From Brevundimonas sp. (GTDB lineage: Bacteria; Pseudomonadota; Alphaproteobacteria; Caulobacterales; Caulobacteraceae), in NCBI RefSeq assembly GCF_024711105.1, contig NZ_JANJTL010000045.1, positions 1 to 42,458 of the forward strand: a DNA stretch of 42,458 bases. Direction: 5' to 3'. The notes beneath the pieces are model-generated. The model made no database searches. It was given only the letters and a program-made list of their open reading frames with translations, and was not told the DNA's origin. The position numbers and the translations under genes are program-made. Of this stretch, positions 13,494 to 22,650 are shown piece by piece; within the stretch, counting starts at the first letter, position 1; the number at the start of each line of letters is the position of its first letter.

Positions 13494-16142
13494 ATGACCT
13501 CCCTCAAAGACATCCGCTCGACCTTCATCGACTTCTTCAAGGCCGACGGGCACCTGGAGGTGCACTCCGCGCCGCTCGTGCCGCAGAACGATCCGACCCT
13601 GCTGTTCGTCAACGCCGGGATGGTGCCGTTCAAGGACTATTTCACCGGCGCCGCCCGCCCGCCCGCACCGCGCGCGGTCAGTTCGCAGAAGTGCGTCCGC
13701 GCCGGCGGCAAGCACAACGACCTGGACAACGTCGGCTACACGGCCCGGCACCTCACCTTCTTCGAGATGCTGGGGAATTTCTCCTTCGGCGATTATTTCA
13801 AGGACCACGCGATCGAGCGCGCCTGGACCCTGGTGACGAAGGACTTCGGCCTGTCGCCCGAGCGGCTGATGGTCACCGTCTATATCGACGACGACGAGGC
13901 CTTTGACATCTGGAAGAAGGTCACGGGCTTTCCGGACCACAAGATCGTGCGCATCGCCGGCTCGGACAACTTCTGGGCCATGGGCGACAACGGGCCGTGC
14001 GGGCCGTGCACCGAGATCTTCTACGACTACGGCGAGCACGTGCCGGGCGGGCCTCCGGGCAGCCCGGACGAGGACGGCGACCGCTTCGTGGAGATCTGGA
14101 ACAACGTCTTCATGCAGTTCGAGAAGGAGAACGACGTCATCGTTCGCGACCTTCCGAAGCCCTCGGTCGACACCGGCATGGGTCTGGAGCGGATCGCCAG
14201 CGTGCTCCAGGGCAAGAACTCGGTGTTCGACACCGACCTGTTCCGCACCCTGATCGCGGCCTCACAGGACGCGACCTCGAACCACTCGGCCGAGATGGCG
14301 GCCAGCCATCGGGTCATCGCCGACCACCTGCGCTCCTCGGCCTTCCTGATCGCCGACGGCGTGACGCCTTCGAACGAGGGCCGCGGCTATGTGCTGCGCC
14401 GGATCATGCGCCGGGCCATGCGCCACGCCCACCTGCTGGGCGCGTCCGAGCCCCTGATGCACCGGCTGGTGCCGACGCTCGTGTCCGAGATGGGCGAGGC
14501 CTATCCGGAGCTGAAGCGCGCCCAGCCCTTCGTCGAGGACACGCTGAAGCAGGAGGAGCTGCGCTTCCGCACCACGCTCGGGCGCGGCATGGCCCTGTTT
14601 GAGGACGCGGTCGCGGGCTTGCCGGAAGGTGGCGTCCTGCCCGGCCAGACGGCGTTTTCGCTCTATGACACCTATGGGTTCCCGCTCGACCTGACTCAGG
14701 ACGAGGCGCGCCGGCGCGGTTTCACCGTCGATGACGCGGGCTTCGAGGCCGCCATGGCCGAGCAGCGCGGCCGCTCGCGCGAGCACTGGAAGGGCTCTGG
14801 CCAGACCGCCTCGGCTGGCGAATGGCTGTCCCTGCGCGACCGCCTCGGTCCCACGGTCTTCACCGGCTATGACGGCGTCGAGGGGACCGGCGAGGTCCTC
14901 GCCATCGTCCGAGACGGCCAGGCGGCGGACGCTGCCGAGGCCGGCGAGACCGTCGAGGTGCTGTTCGACCAGACGCCCTTCTACGGCGAAGGCGGCGGTC
15001 AGGCGGGCGACAAGGGCTCCGTCGAGTGGGCCGGCGGCCAGGGCAATGTGGTCGACACCTCCAAACAGGCGGGCGGCGACCTCTATGTCCACCGCATCGA
15101 GGTGCAGTCGGGCTCGCTGAAGGTCGGCGACCGGGTCACGCTGGAGGTCGGCGCCGATGCGCGCCAGGCGACCCGCGCCAACCACTCGGCCACCCACCTG
15201 CTGCACGCGGCGCTGAAGAACGTGCTGGGCGACCACGTCGCCCAGAAGGGCCAGATGGTCGACCACGAGCGCATCCGCTTCGACTTCAGCCACAACGCGC
15301 CCGTCACCGAGGACGAGATCGCGGCCATGGAGGCCGAGGTGAACGCGGTGATCCGCCAGAACCTGCCGGCCGCGACCGAGCTGATGGCGCCGGACAAGGC
15401 GATCGAAGCCGGCGCCGTGGCCCTGTTCGGCGAGAAGTACGGCGACGAAGTCCGCGTGCTGACGCTCGGCCGCTCGCTGACCGACGAGGCCAAGGCCTAT
15501 TCGGTCGAGCTGTGCGGCGGCACCCACGTGGCCCGCACCGGCGACATCGCCCTGTTCAAGATCGTCTCCGAGAGCGGCATCGCCGCGGGCGTGCGCCGCA
15601 TCGAGGCCCTGACGGGCGAGCCGGCGCGCCAGTATCTGGAGGCCCAGGCCAGGGTCGCCCGCTCGCTGGCGCGCGACTTCAAGATCCAGCCGGGCGACGT
15701 GCCGGCCCGGGTCGAGGCCCTGCAGGGCTCGGTCAAGGCGCTGGAAAAGCAGGTCGCCGAGCTGAAGAAGCAGCTGGCGCTGGGCGGCGGCTCCGGCGGC
15801 GCCGCGGCCCCTGAGGAGATCAACGGCGTCAAGCTGATCGCCCGGGTGCTCGACGGCGTCGGCGGCAAGGAGCTGCGCGGCGTGGCCGAGGAGTTCCGCC
15901 AGCAGGTCGGCTCGGGCGTCATCGCCCTCATTGGTCTGGTCGACGGCAAGGCGGCGGTCACGGTGGCGGCCACGTCCGACATGGCCGGGCGCGTCAATGC
16001 CGCGGAGCTGGCCAAGGCCGCAGTCCTGGCCATGGGCGGCCAGGGCGCCGGCGGCAAGCCGGACTTCGCCCAGGGCGGTGCGCCGGACGGCTCGAAGGCG
16101 GAAGATGGTCTGAAGGCGATCCGCGAGGCGCTGGCGGCCTGA
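13494..16142 (+). CDS. alaS: alanyl-tRNA synthetase
   Basis: An 882-residue class II synthetase with the full domain set. The aminoacylation domain starts at SLKDIRSTFIDFFKADGH, with GGKHNDLDNVG near residue 70 and GMGLERIASVLQG near 226. An editing domain carries the zinc-binding HSATHLLH and CGGTHVA motifs (about 563-570 and 676-682). A C-terminal coiled coil and C-Ala domain includes a GGGSGG linker and ends with QGGAPDGSK. It charges tRNA-Ala and clears mischarged Ser and Gly. The frame stays open for 70 codons upstream, opposite the SRPBCC gene; MTSLKDIR at 13494 is the conserved start. Confidence 0.98.
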   Translation: MTSLKDIRSTFIDFFKADGHLEVHSAPLVPQNDPTLLFVNAGMVPFKDYFTGAARPPAPRAVSSQKCVRAGGKHNDLDNVGYTARHLTFFEMLGNFSFGDYFKDHAIERAWTLVTKDFGLSPERLMVTVYIDDDEAFDIWKKVTGFPDHKIVRIAGSDNFWAMGDNGPCGPCTEIFYDYGEHVPGGPPGSPDEDGDRFVEIWNNVFMQFEKENDVIVRDLPKPSVDTGMGLERIASVLQGKNSVFDTDLFRTLIAASQDATSNHSAEMAASHRVIADHLRSSAFLIADGVTPSNEGRGYVLRRIMRRAMRHAHLLGASEPLMHRLVPTLVSEMGEAYPELKRAQPFVEDTLKQEELRFRTTLGRGMALFEDAVAGLPEGGVLPGQTAFSLYDTYGFPLDLTQDEARRRGFTVDDAGFEAAMAEQRGRSREHWKGSGQTASAGEWLSLRDRLGPTVFTGYDGVEGTGEVLAIVRDGQAADAAEAGETVEVLFDQTPFYGEGGGQAGDKGSVEWAGGQGNVVDTSKQAGGDLYVHRIEVQSGSLKVGDRVTLEVGADARQATRANHSATHLLHAALKNVLGDHVAQKGQMVDHERIRFDFSHNAPVTEDEIAAMEAEVNAVIRQNLPAATELMAPDKAIEAGAVALFGEKYGDEVRVLTLGRSLTDEAKAYSVELCGGTHVARTGDIALFKIVSESGIAAGVRRIEALTGEPARQYLEAQARVARSLARDFKIQPGDVPARVEALQGSVKALEKQVAELKKQLALGGGSGGAAAPEEINGVKLIARVLDGVGGKELRGVAEEFRQQVGSGVIALIGLVDGKAAVTVAATSDMAGRVNAAELAKAAVLAMGGQGAGGKPDFAQGGAPDGSKAEDGLKAIREALAA

Positions 16143-16145
16143 CCG

Positions 16146-16565
16146 TCAGCCCTTGTCGGCGCTTTCCAGCGGCACGCCGTACAGCTCCAGCTTGTGGCCG
16201 ATGAGCTTGTAGCCGAGGCGTTCGGCGATCGCGGTTTTGAGCTGCTCGATCTCGGCGTCGAAGAACTCGACCACCTTGCCGGTCTTGGTGTCGATCAGGT
16301 GGTCGTGGTGGTCGTCGCCGGCCTCTTCATAGCGGCTGCGGCCGTCGCCGAAGTCGTGGCGCTCGACCACGCCCGCCTCCTCGAACAGGCGCACCGTCCG
16401 ATAGACCGTGGCGATCGAGATGTGCGGGTCCTGGGCCGAGGCGCGACGGTAGAGCTCCTCGACATCCGGGTGATCGTGGGACTCGCCCAGCACGCGGGCG
16501 ATCACGCGCCGCTGCTCGGTCATGCGCATGCCGCGCTCGGCGCAGAGTTTCTCGATCCGGTCCAT
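16146..16565 (-). CDS. fur: ferric uptake regulator Fur
   Basis: A 139-residue Fur. The winged-helix DNA-binding domain is residues 1 to about 85 (RMTEQRRVIARVL, then HISIATVYRTVRLFEEAG). The dimer and metal-binding domain carries HDFGDGRSRYEEAGDDHHDH and a C-terminal HKLELYGV. The paired CxxC zinc sites of gammaproteobacterial Fur are absent, as is usual in alphaproteobacteria. It uses iron(II) as corepressor. It is the last gene of a minus-strand run after rimI (16-nt gap), and ends 3 nt from the convergent alaS. Confidence 0.93.
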   Translation of the reverse strand: MDRIEKLCAERGMRMTEQRRVIARVLGESHDHPDVEELYRRASAQDPHISIATVYRTVRLFEEAGVVERHDFGDGRSRYEEAGDDHHDHLIDTKTGKVVEFFDAEIEQLKTAIAERLGYKLIGHKLELYGVPLESADKG

Positions 16566-16581
16566 GGCGCGGAAGATAGGC

Positions 16582-17016
16582 TCAGCCGTTCGGAGTGGGA
16601 AGCCGTTCGGTGATGTCGAGCGTGAGGATCAGGGCGTCCGCCGCCGGGGCGTCGGAACGCGGATAATACCCCGGCCGCCGCCCGGCCTCGACGAAGCCCG
16701 AGGCGCGATAGAGCGCGATCGCGGCTGCATTGTCCTCAGCCACCTCGAGATGCAGCTTTTCGGCGCCCAGGCCGTGCGCCAGTTCGGCCGCGCCCTCGAC
16801 CAGCGCCCGGCCGAGCCCGCGCCTGCGCGCGGGCGGCTCGACGGCCAGCGTCAGGATCTCGGCCTCGTTCGCGACGACGCGCGCCAGCACGAAGCCGCCG
16901 TCGCGCTCGAAGGCGACGACACCGTCCTGGGCGAGCAGTCCCTCAAAGGTCGCGGCGTCCCAGGGCCGGTCGAAGGCCGTCGCGTGCAAGGCCGCCAGCC
17001 GCGCGGGCAGACTCAC
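16582..17016 (-). CDS. rimI: ribosomal-protein-alanine N-acetyltransferase RimI
   Basis: A 144-residue GNAT enzyme. It has the RimI opening (ALHATAFDRPWDAATFEGLL), acetyl-CoA loop ARRRGLGRALVEG (about 63-75) and closing LEVAEDNAAAIALYRASGF. RimI acetylates the N-terminus of ribosomal protein S18 and can act on other proteins. It overlaps tsaB by 4 nt (ATGA), which fits the widespread tsaB-rimI pairing. Confidence 0.9.
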   Translation of the reverse strand: MSLPARLAALHATAFDRPWDAATFEGLLAQDGVVAFERDGGFVLARVVANEAEILTLAVEPPARRRGLGRALVEGAAELAHGLGAEKLHLEVAEDNAAAIALYRASGFVEAGRRPGYYPRSDAPAADALILTLDITERLPTPNG

Positions 17017-17645
17017 GGATCGATACCGCCGGGCAGCTTGGCGTCCGGCGCGCGAAGATAGACCGGCTCGGCCGGATGCGACGCCGGATCGACCTGGGCG
17101 CCCAGCCGCGCGACCGCGAACGGGGCCGGCCCGGGGCGCGGGTCGACTTCCGCGTCCGGGAAGTGCTCGGCGAGCAGCGCGGCGCCCGGGCCGGCGATCC
17201 AGGCCAGGTCGCCGCTCTTCGCCACCAAGTCCTCGACGGTGAGGGCCTGGGCCGGGCCCACGGGTTCGGCGCCGTCGAACAGCCGGGCATAGACCTGGCC
17301 CCGGCGCGCGTCGATCAGCGCGCAGCCGCGCCCGGACCGTTCGGCCGAGGCGGCGATCGCGTGCAGGCTCTCGATCCCGACCACCGGACGGTCCAGCGCC
17401 AGCCCCAGTCCCTTGGCGAAGGCGATGCCGACCCTCAGTCCGGTGAAGGACCCCGGCCCCACCGTGACCGCGACGCGGTCGACCTCTTCGAACGGACGAC
17501 CCGCCATCATCTCGGCCGCCATCGGCGCGAGCCGCTCCTGATGGCCCTGCTGCATGGCCTCGCTGCGCACCGACGTGATCCGGCCGTCCTCCGCGAGCGC
17601 CGCCGAGCAGAGCCCGAGCGCGGTGTCGATGGCGAGAACCTGCAC
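17013..17645 (-). CDS. tsaB: tRNA threonylcarbamoyladenosine biosynthesis protein TsaB
   Basis: A 210-residue ASKHA-fold protein that starts VLAIDTALGLCSAALAEDG and has VTVGPGSFTGLRVGIAFA near residue 60, both diagnostic. TsaB is the non-catalytic partner of TsaD in making t6A37 on tRNAs that read ANN codons. The start is GTG at 17645, two nt after the upstream lipoprotein stop. It overlaps rimI by 4 nt. Confidence 0.94.
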   Translation of the reverse strand: MQVLAIDTALGLCSAALAEDGRITSVRSEAMQQGHQERLAPMAAEMMAGRPFEEVDRVAVTVGPGSFTGLRVGIAFAKGLGLALDRPVVGIESLHAIAASAERSGRGCALIDARRGQVYARLFDGAEPVGPAQALTVEDLVAKSGDLAWIAGPGAALLAEHFPDAEVDPRPGPAPFAVARLGAQVDPASHPAEPVYLRAPDAKLPGGIDP

Positions 17646-17647
17646 TC

Positions 17648-18250
17648 TTAGGGCCGGGTCCAGATCCAGGCGGCCAGGCGCGCCCGACCGTTCAGGGTCG
17701 TGGGATCCGGCAGGCCTTCGCCGCGCCAGTTCGGCACCGCCAGCACCATCGCCACGTTCTGCGCATCGGCGCGGCGGCAGATCGGCTGGCCGACGTTCCG
17801 GCCCTCGCCCATCACGCAGTCAGACGCCGAAACGCCCAGATCCGGCCAGCCGGCCATGAGCTGCGCTCCGCCCGGCCCGACGTAGGGACCGCCGAGGACG
17901 ATGACCTGCCCGACGTTCCCGTCCGGCGCGCCGTGGATTTCGAGCGCCGTCTCCTCGGCCCCCGTGACGGAGATAATGGGGGTGGTCTCCTCGCCGAAGT
18001 GGAGGAACTCCGCCTCGACCTGCGCGGCGGGAAACAGGGCGGCGATGGCGTCCCGGTCGAAGGGCGTGTCGGCGCGCAAAGGGCCGACGCCCTCGACGCC
18101 GACCTCACGCATGTCGATGAGTCCCCGCGTTGGGGCGGCCGGCTGTTCGGGCGCAGCGGCAGGGGCGTCGGCCGGTTCGTCGCCCTCGGGCGCGCCTGGC
18201 TGGCAGGCCGCGAGCGCCGCCAGGACCGGCAGGAGACTGAGCACACGCAT
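17648..18250 (-). CDS. lipoprotein, possibly DUF1131-like
   Basis: A 200-residue lipoprotein. The signal ends at lipobox LAAC (Cys about 16) and is followed by an acidic Ala/Pro/Glu linker to about residue 40. A compact domain follows with GVGPLRADTPFDRDAIAALF and a later repeat-like ALEIHGAPDGNVGQVIVLGG, CVMGEGRNVGQPICRR and a final ARLAAWIWTRP. Two Cys in the domain could form a disulphide. The opening of the domain resembles DUF1131 (YfeY-type) lipoproteins; I hold this loosely. GGAGGT precedes the ATG. It lies between nfuA and tsaB in a close minus-strand run. Confidence 0.7.
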   Translation of the reverse strand: MRVLSLLPVLAALAACQPGAPEGDEPADAPAAAPEQPAAPTRGLIDMREVGVEGVGPLRADTPFDRDAIAALFPAAQVEAEFLHFGEETTPIISVTGAEETALEIHGAPDGNVGQVIVLGGPYVGPGGAQLMAGWPDLGVSASDCVMGEGRNVGQPICRRADAQNVAMVLAVPNWRGEGLPDPTTLNGRARLAAWIWTRP

Positions 18251-18271
18251 GGGAACCTCCGTGTCGGCTGA

Positions 18272-18838
18272 TTAGAGGGTCTGCTCCACCCGCGTCACCT
18301 CGGGCACGTAGTGGCGCATCATGTTCTCGACGCCGGCCTTCAGGGTCGCGCTGGAGGACGGGCAGCCCGCGCAGGCCCCGCGCATCGACAGCCACAGAAC
18401 GCCCGTGTCCGGCTCGAAGCGGTCGAACAGGATGTCCCCGCCGTCCTGGGCCACCGCCGGGCGGATGCGGCTGTCCAGCACCTGCTTGATCTCGGCGACG
18501 ATCTCGGCGGCCTCGCCCTCGTAGGCGGCATGGTCGCTGGCGCCCGAGCCCTCGCGCATCAGCGGCGCGCCGGACAGGAAGTGGTCCATGATGACGGACA
18601 GAATTCCGGCCTTCATCTCGTCCCAGCCCGGCGCCGCGGCCGCGCGGGTGACCGCCACGAAATCCTCGCCGAAGAAGACGCGCTCCACGCCTTCCAGCTC
18701 GAACAGGGCTTCGGCCAGGGGCGAGGCGGCCGCCTGATCGATCCCGGCGAACTCGACCGGCCCGTCGGTCGCCACATGGCGGCCGGGCAGGAACTTCAGC
18801 ACATTGGGATTGGGCGTGGCTTCGGTCTGGATGAACAT
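18272..18838 (-). CDS. nfuA: NfuA/NifU-like iron-sulphur carrier protein
   Basis: A 188-residue protein. The N-terminal Nfu_N domain starts FIQTEATPNPNVLKFLPG. The C-terminal NifU domain has RPAVAQDGGDILF and RGACAGCPSSSATLKAG, whose CxxC (about residues 161-164) binds a bridging 4Fe-4S cluster in dimers. It delivers clusters to client enzymes. I chose the ATG at 18838 because it begins the conserved FIQTE sequence; the frame is open for 24 more codons. It heads the run nfuA, lipoprotein, tsaB, rimI, fur, which joins Fe-S supply and iron regulation. Confidence 0.92.
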   Translation of the reverse strand: MFIQTEATPNPNVLKFLPGRHVATDGPVEFAGIDQAAASPLAEALFELEGVERVFFGEDFVAVTRAAAAPGWDEMKAGILSVIMDHFLSGAPLMREGSGASDHAAYEGEAAEIVAEIKQVLDSRIRPAVAQDGGDILFDRFEPDTGVLWLSMRGACAGCPSSSATLKAGVENMMRHYVPEVTRVEQTL

Positions 18839-18955
18839 GCCCGCCAGATAGGCCCGGTCCGTGGCCTTGGAAAGGCGCTCCGCATTGCGAAGCCGCCGCC
18901 GCGCGACCATCTTGGCCTTCGTTCGTTACCGCTTCTGGACGCTCAAGGACCGCCG

Positions 18956-19852
18956 ATGTTCGCCGACACCCAAGCCTCTCCCTCCGACGACCTCATCAAG
19001 GAAGGCTCCGACGCCGGCTTCATGCAGGACGTGGTCGAGGCGTCGAAGACCCAGCCGGTCATCGTGGACTTCTGGGCGACCTGGTGCGGCCCCTGCCGCC
19101 AGCTGACGCCCGCTCTGGAAAAGGCCGTCCGCGCGGCCAAGGGTGCGGTCAAGCTGGTCAAGATCGATGTGGACAGGAACCCGGCCTACGCCGGCCAGCT
19201 GCGCGTCCAGTCGATCCCGACGGTCTACGCCTTCGTCAACGGCCAGCCGGTCGACGGCTTCCAGGGCGCCATTCCCGAAAGCCAGATCAAGGCCTTCATC
19301 GACCGGCTGAGCGGCCAGGAGTCCGGCTCCTCCGACATCGATCAGATCCTGTCGATGGGCGCCGAGTCGCTCGGCGTCGAGGACCTCGGCGGCGCAGCCC
19401 AGGCCTACGCCCAGGTGCTGCAGCTCGATCCCCAGAATCAGAAGGCCATCGCCGGCATGGCGCGCGTCTATCTGGCCGGCGGCGATCCCGAGCAGGCGCG
19501 CCAGACCATCGCCATGGCCCCCGCCGACTCAAAGGAGCCGGATGTCGTCGGCGTGCGCGCCGCGCTCGCCCTGTCCGCCGACGGCGGCGACAGTGACACG
19601 GCCGACCTGGAACGCCGGGTGGCCGCCGATCCTGCCGACCATCAGGCCCGCTTCGACCTGGCCAAGGCGCTGGCCGCCAAGGGCCGGTTCGACGACGCCG
19701 TCGATCACCTGCTGGCCATCGTCGCCGCCGACCGCGAGTGGAACGACCAGGCCGCCCGCAAGCAGCTGCTCACCGTCTTCGACGCCGCCGGCGCCAACTC
19801 CGAGACGGCCCGCAACGGCCGCCGCCGCCTGTCCTCGATCCTGTTCGCCTAG
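18956..19852 (+). CDS. cnoX: CnoX/YbbN-like thioredoxin-TPR protein
   Basis: A 298-residue protein. Residues about 15-125 form a thioredoxin domain with FWATWCGPCRQLTP; the rest is a helical TPR-like region. The best-studied homologue, E. coli CnoX, is a holdase that passes clients to GroEL and lacks a reductase-type CxxC. Here the CGPC site is intact, so this version could also be an oxidoreductase. The ATG at 18956 follows CAAGGA. It is 9 nt from the next gene and probably in an operon with it. Confidence 0.88.
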   Translation: MFADTQASPSDDLIKEGSDAGFMQDVVEASKTQPVIVDFWATWCGPCRQLTPALEKAVRAAKGAVKLVKIDVDRNPAYAGQLRVQSIPTVYAFVNGQPVDGFQGAIPESQIKAFIDRLSGQESGSSDIDQILSMGAESLGVEDLGGAAQAYAQVLQLDPQNQKAIAGMARVYLAGGDPEQARQTIAMAPADSKEPDVVGVRAALALSADGGDSDTADLERRVAADPADHQARFDLAKALAAKGRFDDAVDHLLAIVAADREWNDQAARKQLLTVFDAAGANSETARNGRRRLSSILFA

Positions 19853-19861
19853 AGGAGACCC

Positions 19862-20521
19862 ATGCCCCGCGGATTCAGTCGGATCGTCGACCTTCCGGAG
19901 ATCGCCCCGGTCTTTCCGCTGGACGGGGCAATCCTGCTGCCGCGGGCGCAGTTGCCCCTGAACATCTTCGAGCCGCGCTATCTGAACATGATCGACGACG
20001 CCATGGCCGGCGACCGGACCATCGTCATGGTCCAGACGGCGGGCGGTCCCAAGAGCCTGCCAAAGCTGGCCCCGGTCGGGGGCCTGGGGCGGATCACCTC
20101 ATTCTCCGAGACCTCGGACGGCCGCTATCTGATCACCCTGACCGGCGTGTGCCGCGTCACCCTAGGCGCCGAGCTGCCGGCGACCAGCCCCTACCGGCAG
20201 TGCCGGCTGCAGTACGCCGCCTTCGAGCCTGACCTGACCGCGCCGGAGGACGACCTGGCGGTCTTCGACCGCGGGCGGCTGATGAACGCACTGCGCAGCT
20301 ACCTGCACCACCGCCAGCTCGACATCGACTGGGAGACCGCCGAGGCCGCCCCGCCCGAGCCGCTGGTCAACAGCCTGTCGATGGCTCTGCCTTTCGATCC
20401 CTCGGCCAAGCAGCTGCTGCTCGAGGCGCCGGACCTGGTGCGCCGCACCGACGCCCTGATCGCCCTCCTCCAGATCGACGCCGCCGACCCGGGTGACGGC
20501 GAGCCACCGCCCATGCAATGA
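19862..20521 (+). CDS. Lon N-terminal (substrate-binding) domain protein
   Basis: A 219-residue stand-alone LON_substr_bdg protein. It opens [27 protein letters not shown] in two parts: a beta-strand region and the conserved NIFEPRY. It has no ATPase or protease domain. Function in bacteria is unclear. AGAGGAGA lies just upstream of ATG 19862. It sits between cnoX and a Trm112 gene; the same neighbour set occurs in other alphaproteobacteria as far as I recall. Confidence 0.88.
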   Translation: MPRGFSRIVDLPEIAPVFPLDGAILLPRAQLPLNIFEPRYLNMIDDAMAGDRTIVMVQTAGGPKSLPKLAPVGGLGRITSFSETSDGRYLITLTGVCRVTLGAELPATSPYRQCRLQYAAFEPDLTAPEDDLAVFDRGRLMNALRSYLHHRQLDIDWETAEAAPPEPLVNSLSMALPFDPSAKQLLLEAPDLVRRTDALIALLQIDAADPGDGEPPPMQ

Positions 20522-20528
20522 GGGGCGC

Positions 20529-20720
20529 ATGAGCGACGATTTCTCCGTTCCCCCCTCGGTCGACCCGCGCCTGCTGGAAATCCTGGTCTGTCCGGTGACC
20601 AAGGGGCCGCTGGAATACGACCGCGCCAAGGGCGAGCTGATCAGCCGCTCGGCCAAGCTCGCCTATCCGATCCGCGACGGGGTGCCGATCATGCTGCCAG
20701 ACGAAGCGCGCTCGCTCTAG
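20529..20720 (+). CDS. Trm112 family zinc-ribbon-like protein
   Basis: A 63-residue protein with the Trm112 core: [20 protein letters not shown] and then [17 protein letters not shown]. In eukaryotes Trm112 activates several methyltransferases; bacterial versions usually keep only the first Cys-Pro of the zinc knuckle, as here. I placed the start at ATG 20529, 7 nt after the previous stop, with AGGGGC just upstream. Its stop shares CTAG with the convergent gene. Confidence 0.9.
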   Translation: MSDDFSVPPSVDPRLLEILVCPVTKGPLEYDRAKGELISRSAKLAYPIRDGVPIMLPDEARSL

Positions 20721-21688
20721 GCCGGGGCGACCTCGGCGAACTGGCCGCCGCGGCGGTAGCGCCAGAGGTAGGAGGCGGCGACGGCCGCCATGCCGGTCGG
20801 GGTGACGCCCAGATCGGCCAGGCCCGGCGCGTCGGCGGCCGGGACGTTGTCACGCCGCAGCAGGATGACCTGGTCAGCGGTCAACGGCGGCTTGAGGCCC
20901 ACCCAGGCCAGCGGCGCGGACAGGGTCCCGATCAGCGAGGCCGCCTCCCACGGGAGCGGCACGAGCGCGCGCTTGCGGCCGGTCTCGGCCAGCACGAACT
21001 CGAGGATGCGGCGGAAGGTCCAGGTCTCGGGCCCGCCGACCTCATAGGTGCGGCCGGCCGCCGACGGGTCGGAGACCGCGTTGGCGATGGCCTGGGCGAC
21101 GTCCCCGACATAGACCGGCTGGAACAGCGTCTCGCCGCCGCCCGGCAGGGGCAGGGCCGGGGCGAAGCTGGCCATGAAGGCGAAGCGGTTCAGGAAGTCG
21201 TCGCCTCGCCCGAAGATCACCGACGGGCGGATGACCACCGTCGACGGCAGGGCGACGCGGGCGCCGGTTTCGCCCTCGGCCTTGGTGCGGGCGTAACGTG
21301 ACTCGGACGCCGCGTCGGCGCCGATGGCCGAGACCTGGACGAAGCGGGTGATGCCGCGCTCGGCGCAGGCGCGGGCGATGCGCGCCGGAGCCTTGGCCTG
21401 CAATTCCTGAAAGCGGCGGCCGGGCGTTTCGAACAGGATGCCGACCAGGTTGATCGCCGCGCTCGCGCCCTCCAGGGCCGCGGCCACCTGGGCGTCGTCC
21501 GAGACGTCGCAGGCCATCAGCTGGATCTGGCCGACGTCGCCTTGCGGCTTCAGGTGCACGGCCAGGTGCGGCTTCCTCACCGCCACGCGCACGCGCCAGC
21601 CCTGACGCGCCAGCGCCCTGACCGTCTGGGCTCCGACAAAGCCGGACCCGCCGAAGACCGTGACCAATTCCGAACCGGGGCGCGCCAT
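20717..21688 (-). CDS. complex I NDUFA9-like NAD(P)-binding SDR protein
   Basis: A 323-residue extended/atypical short-chain dehydrogenase. The Rossmann motif is [19 protein letters not shown] (about residues 10-28). Later come [24 protein letters not shown], where a Tyr-x3-Lys follows a non-standard context, and [15 protein letters not shown]. This matches the NDUFA9-like subfamily, an accessory subunit of complex I in alphaproteobacteria and mitochondria. The start at 21688 is set by GGAAGGAC 5 nt upstream; an ATG at 21712 lacks one. It stands alone here, without nuo genes. Confidence 0.85.
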   Translation of the reverse strand: MARPGSELVTVFGGSGFVGAQTVRALARQGWRVRVAVRKPHLAVHLKPQGDVGQIQLMACDVSDDAQVAAALEGASAAINLVGILFETPGRRFQELQAKAPARIARACAERGITRFVQVSAIGADAASESRYARTKAEGETGARVALPSTVVIRPSVIFGRGDDFLNRFAFMASFAPALPLPGGGETLFQPVYVGDVAQAIANAVSDPSAAGRTYEVGGPETWTFRRILEFVLAETGRKRALVPLPWEAASLIGTLSAPLAWVGLKPPLTADQVILLRRDNVPAADAPGLADLGVTPTGMAAVAASYLWRYRRGGQFAEVAPA

Positions 21689-21780
21689 CTGGCGTCCTTC
21701 CCATGAGAGCATGAAAGACGGGACAGCCGATTAGCCGAGCCGCCCGTTTCCGGCAACGCGCGAAAGGCGGTCACAGGCCG

Positions 21781-21809
21781 TTGACCGCCTGACGGCTCTG
21801 CCCTATGTG
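21781..21809 (+). promoter_or_regulatory. sigma-70 type promoter of tRNA-Leu
   Basis: TTGACC (21781-21786) and TATGTG (21804-21809) with a 17-nt spacer, 27 nt upstream of the tRNA 5' end. Confidence 0.6.
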
Positions 21810-21836
21810 TCCGCGCCTTCGGCCCCCCAGGGTCGG

Positions 21837-21923
<87 letters not shown>

Positions 21924-21963
21924 AGTTTCCGGACGCTCTCGATCTGAGGGCGCCAGTTTCTAG

Positions 21964-21994
21964 AACGGCGTCGGTCCTGCGGACCGGCGCCGTT
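21964..21994. terminator. strong hairpin between tRNA-Leu and the RNase D-like gene
   Basis: AACGGCG (21964-21970) pairs with CGCCGTT (21988-21994), and CGGTCC pairs with GGACCG around a TGC loop. One T-G wobble makes a 14-bp stem. It lies 40 nt after the tRNA. There is no T-run, so it may be a processing or Rho-aided end rather than a classical terminator. Confidence 0.5.
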
Positions 21995-22034
21995 CGTGTA
22001 TAAGGACCCGACTCGAAAGAGGACCCGGCCTTAC

Positions 22035-22649
22035 GTGACCACCTTCCTGCATGAGGGCGACCTGCCCGACGGACTGGACCTCGGTCCGGTCGTGGCGCTC
22101 GATTCCGAAACCATGGGCCTGCGCTTCCGGCGCGATCCGCTGTGCGTGGTCCAGCTGTCGTCCGGCGACGGCCACGCCCACGTGGTGCGGCTGAACCGGC
22201 CCGGCTACGACTGTCCGAACCTGAAGCGGCTGCTCACCGACCCGCAGGTGCTGAAGATCTTCCATTTCGCCCGCTTCGACGTCGGCATGTTCGCCCTGCA
22301 CCTGGGGGTGACCACCGCCCCGATCTACTGCACCAAGATCGCGTCCAAGCTGGCGCGGACCTACACGGACCGGCACGGGCTGAAGGACGTGACGCGCGAG
22401 CTGCTCGGGATCGAGATGTCCAAGGTCCAGCAGAGTTCGGACTGGGGGGCGGCCGAGCTGTCGCCCGAACAGCTGGCCTATGCGGCCTCGGACGTGCTGC
22501 ATCTGCACGAGCTGAGGGAAAAACTCGACGCCATCCTGGAGCGCGAGGGCCGCATGCCGCTGGCCCGTGCGTGTTTCGACTTCCTGCCGACACGCGCTTC
22601 TCTCGACCTGGCGGGCTGGGAAGATCAGGATATCTTCGCCCACGCCTGA
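22035..22649 (+). CDS. RNase D-like 3'-5' exonuclease (no HRDC domain)
   Basis: A 204-residue DEDD exonuclease. Motif I is VVALDSETMGLRF, motif II is IFHFARFDVGMF with the conserved Asp, and motif III is YAASDVLHLHELREKL, of the DEDDy type. It is about half the length of E. coli RNase D and lacks the HRDC domains, as is common in alphaproteobacteria. It trims the 3' ends of tRNA and other small RNAs. I chose GTG 22035 (AAAGAGGA about 12 nt upstream); a GTG at 21996 would add 13 basic residues. It is 1 nt ahead of lptC, a tight operon junction. Confidence 0.88.
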   Translation: MTTFLHEGDLPDGLDLGPVVALDSETMGLRFRRDPLCVVQLSSGDGHAHVVRLNRPGYDCPNLKRLLTDPQVLKIFHFARFDVGMFALHLGVTTAPIYCTKIASKLARTYTDRHGLKDVTRELLGIEMSKVQQSSDWGAAELSPEQLAYAASDVLHLHELREKLDAILEREGRMPLARACFDFLPTRASLDLAGWEDQDIFAHA

Positions 22650-22650
22650 C

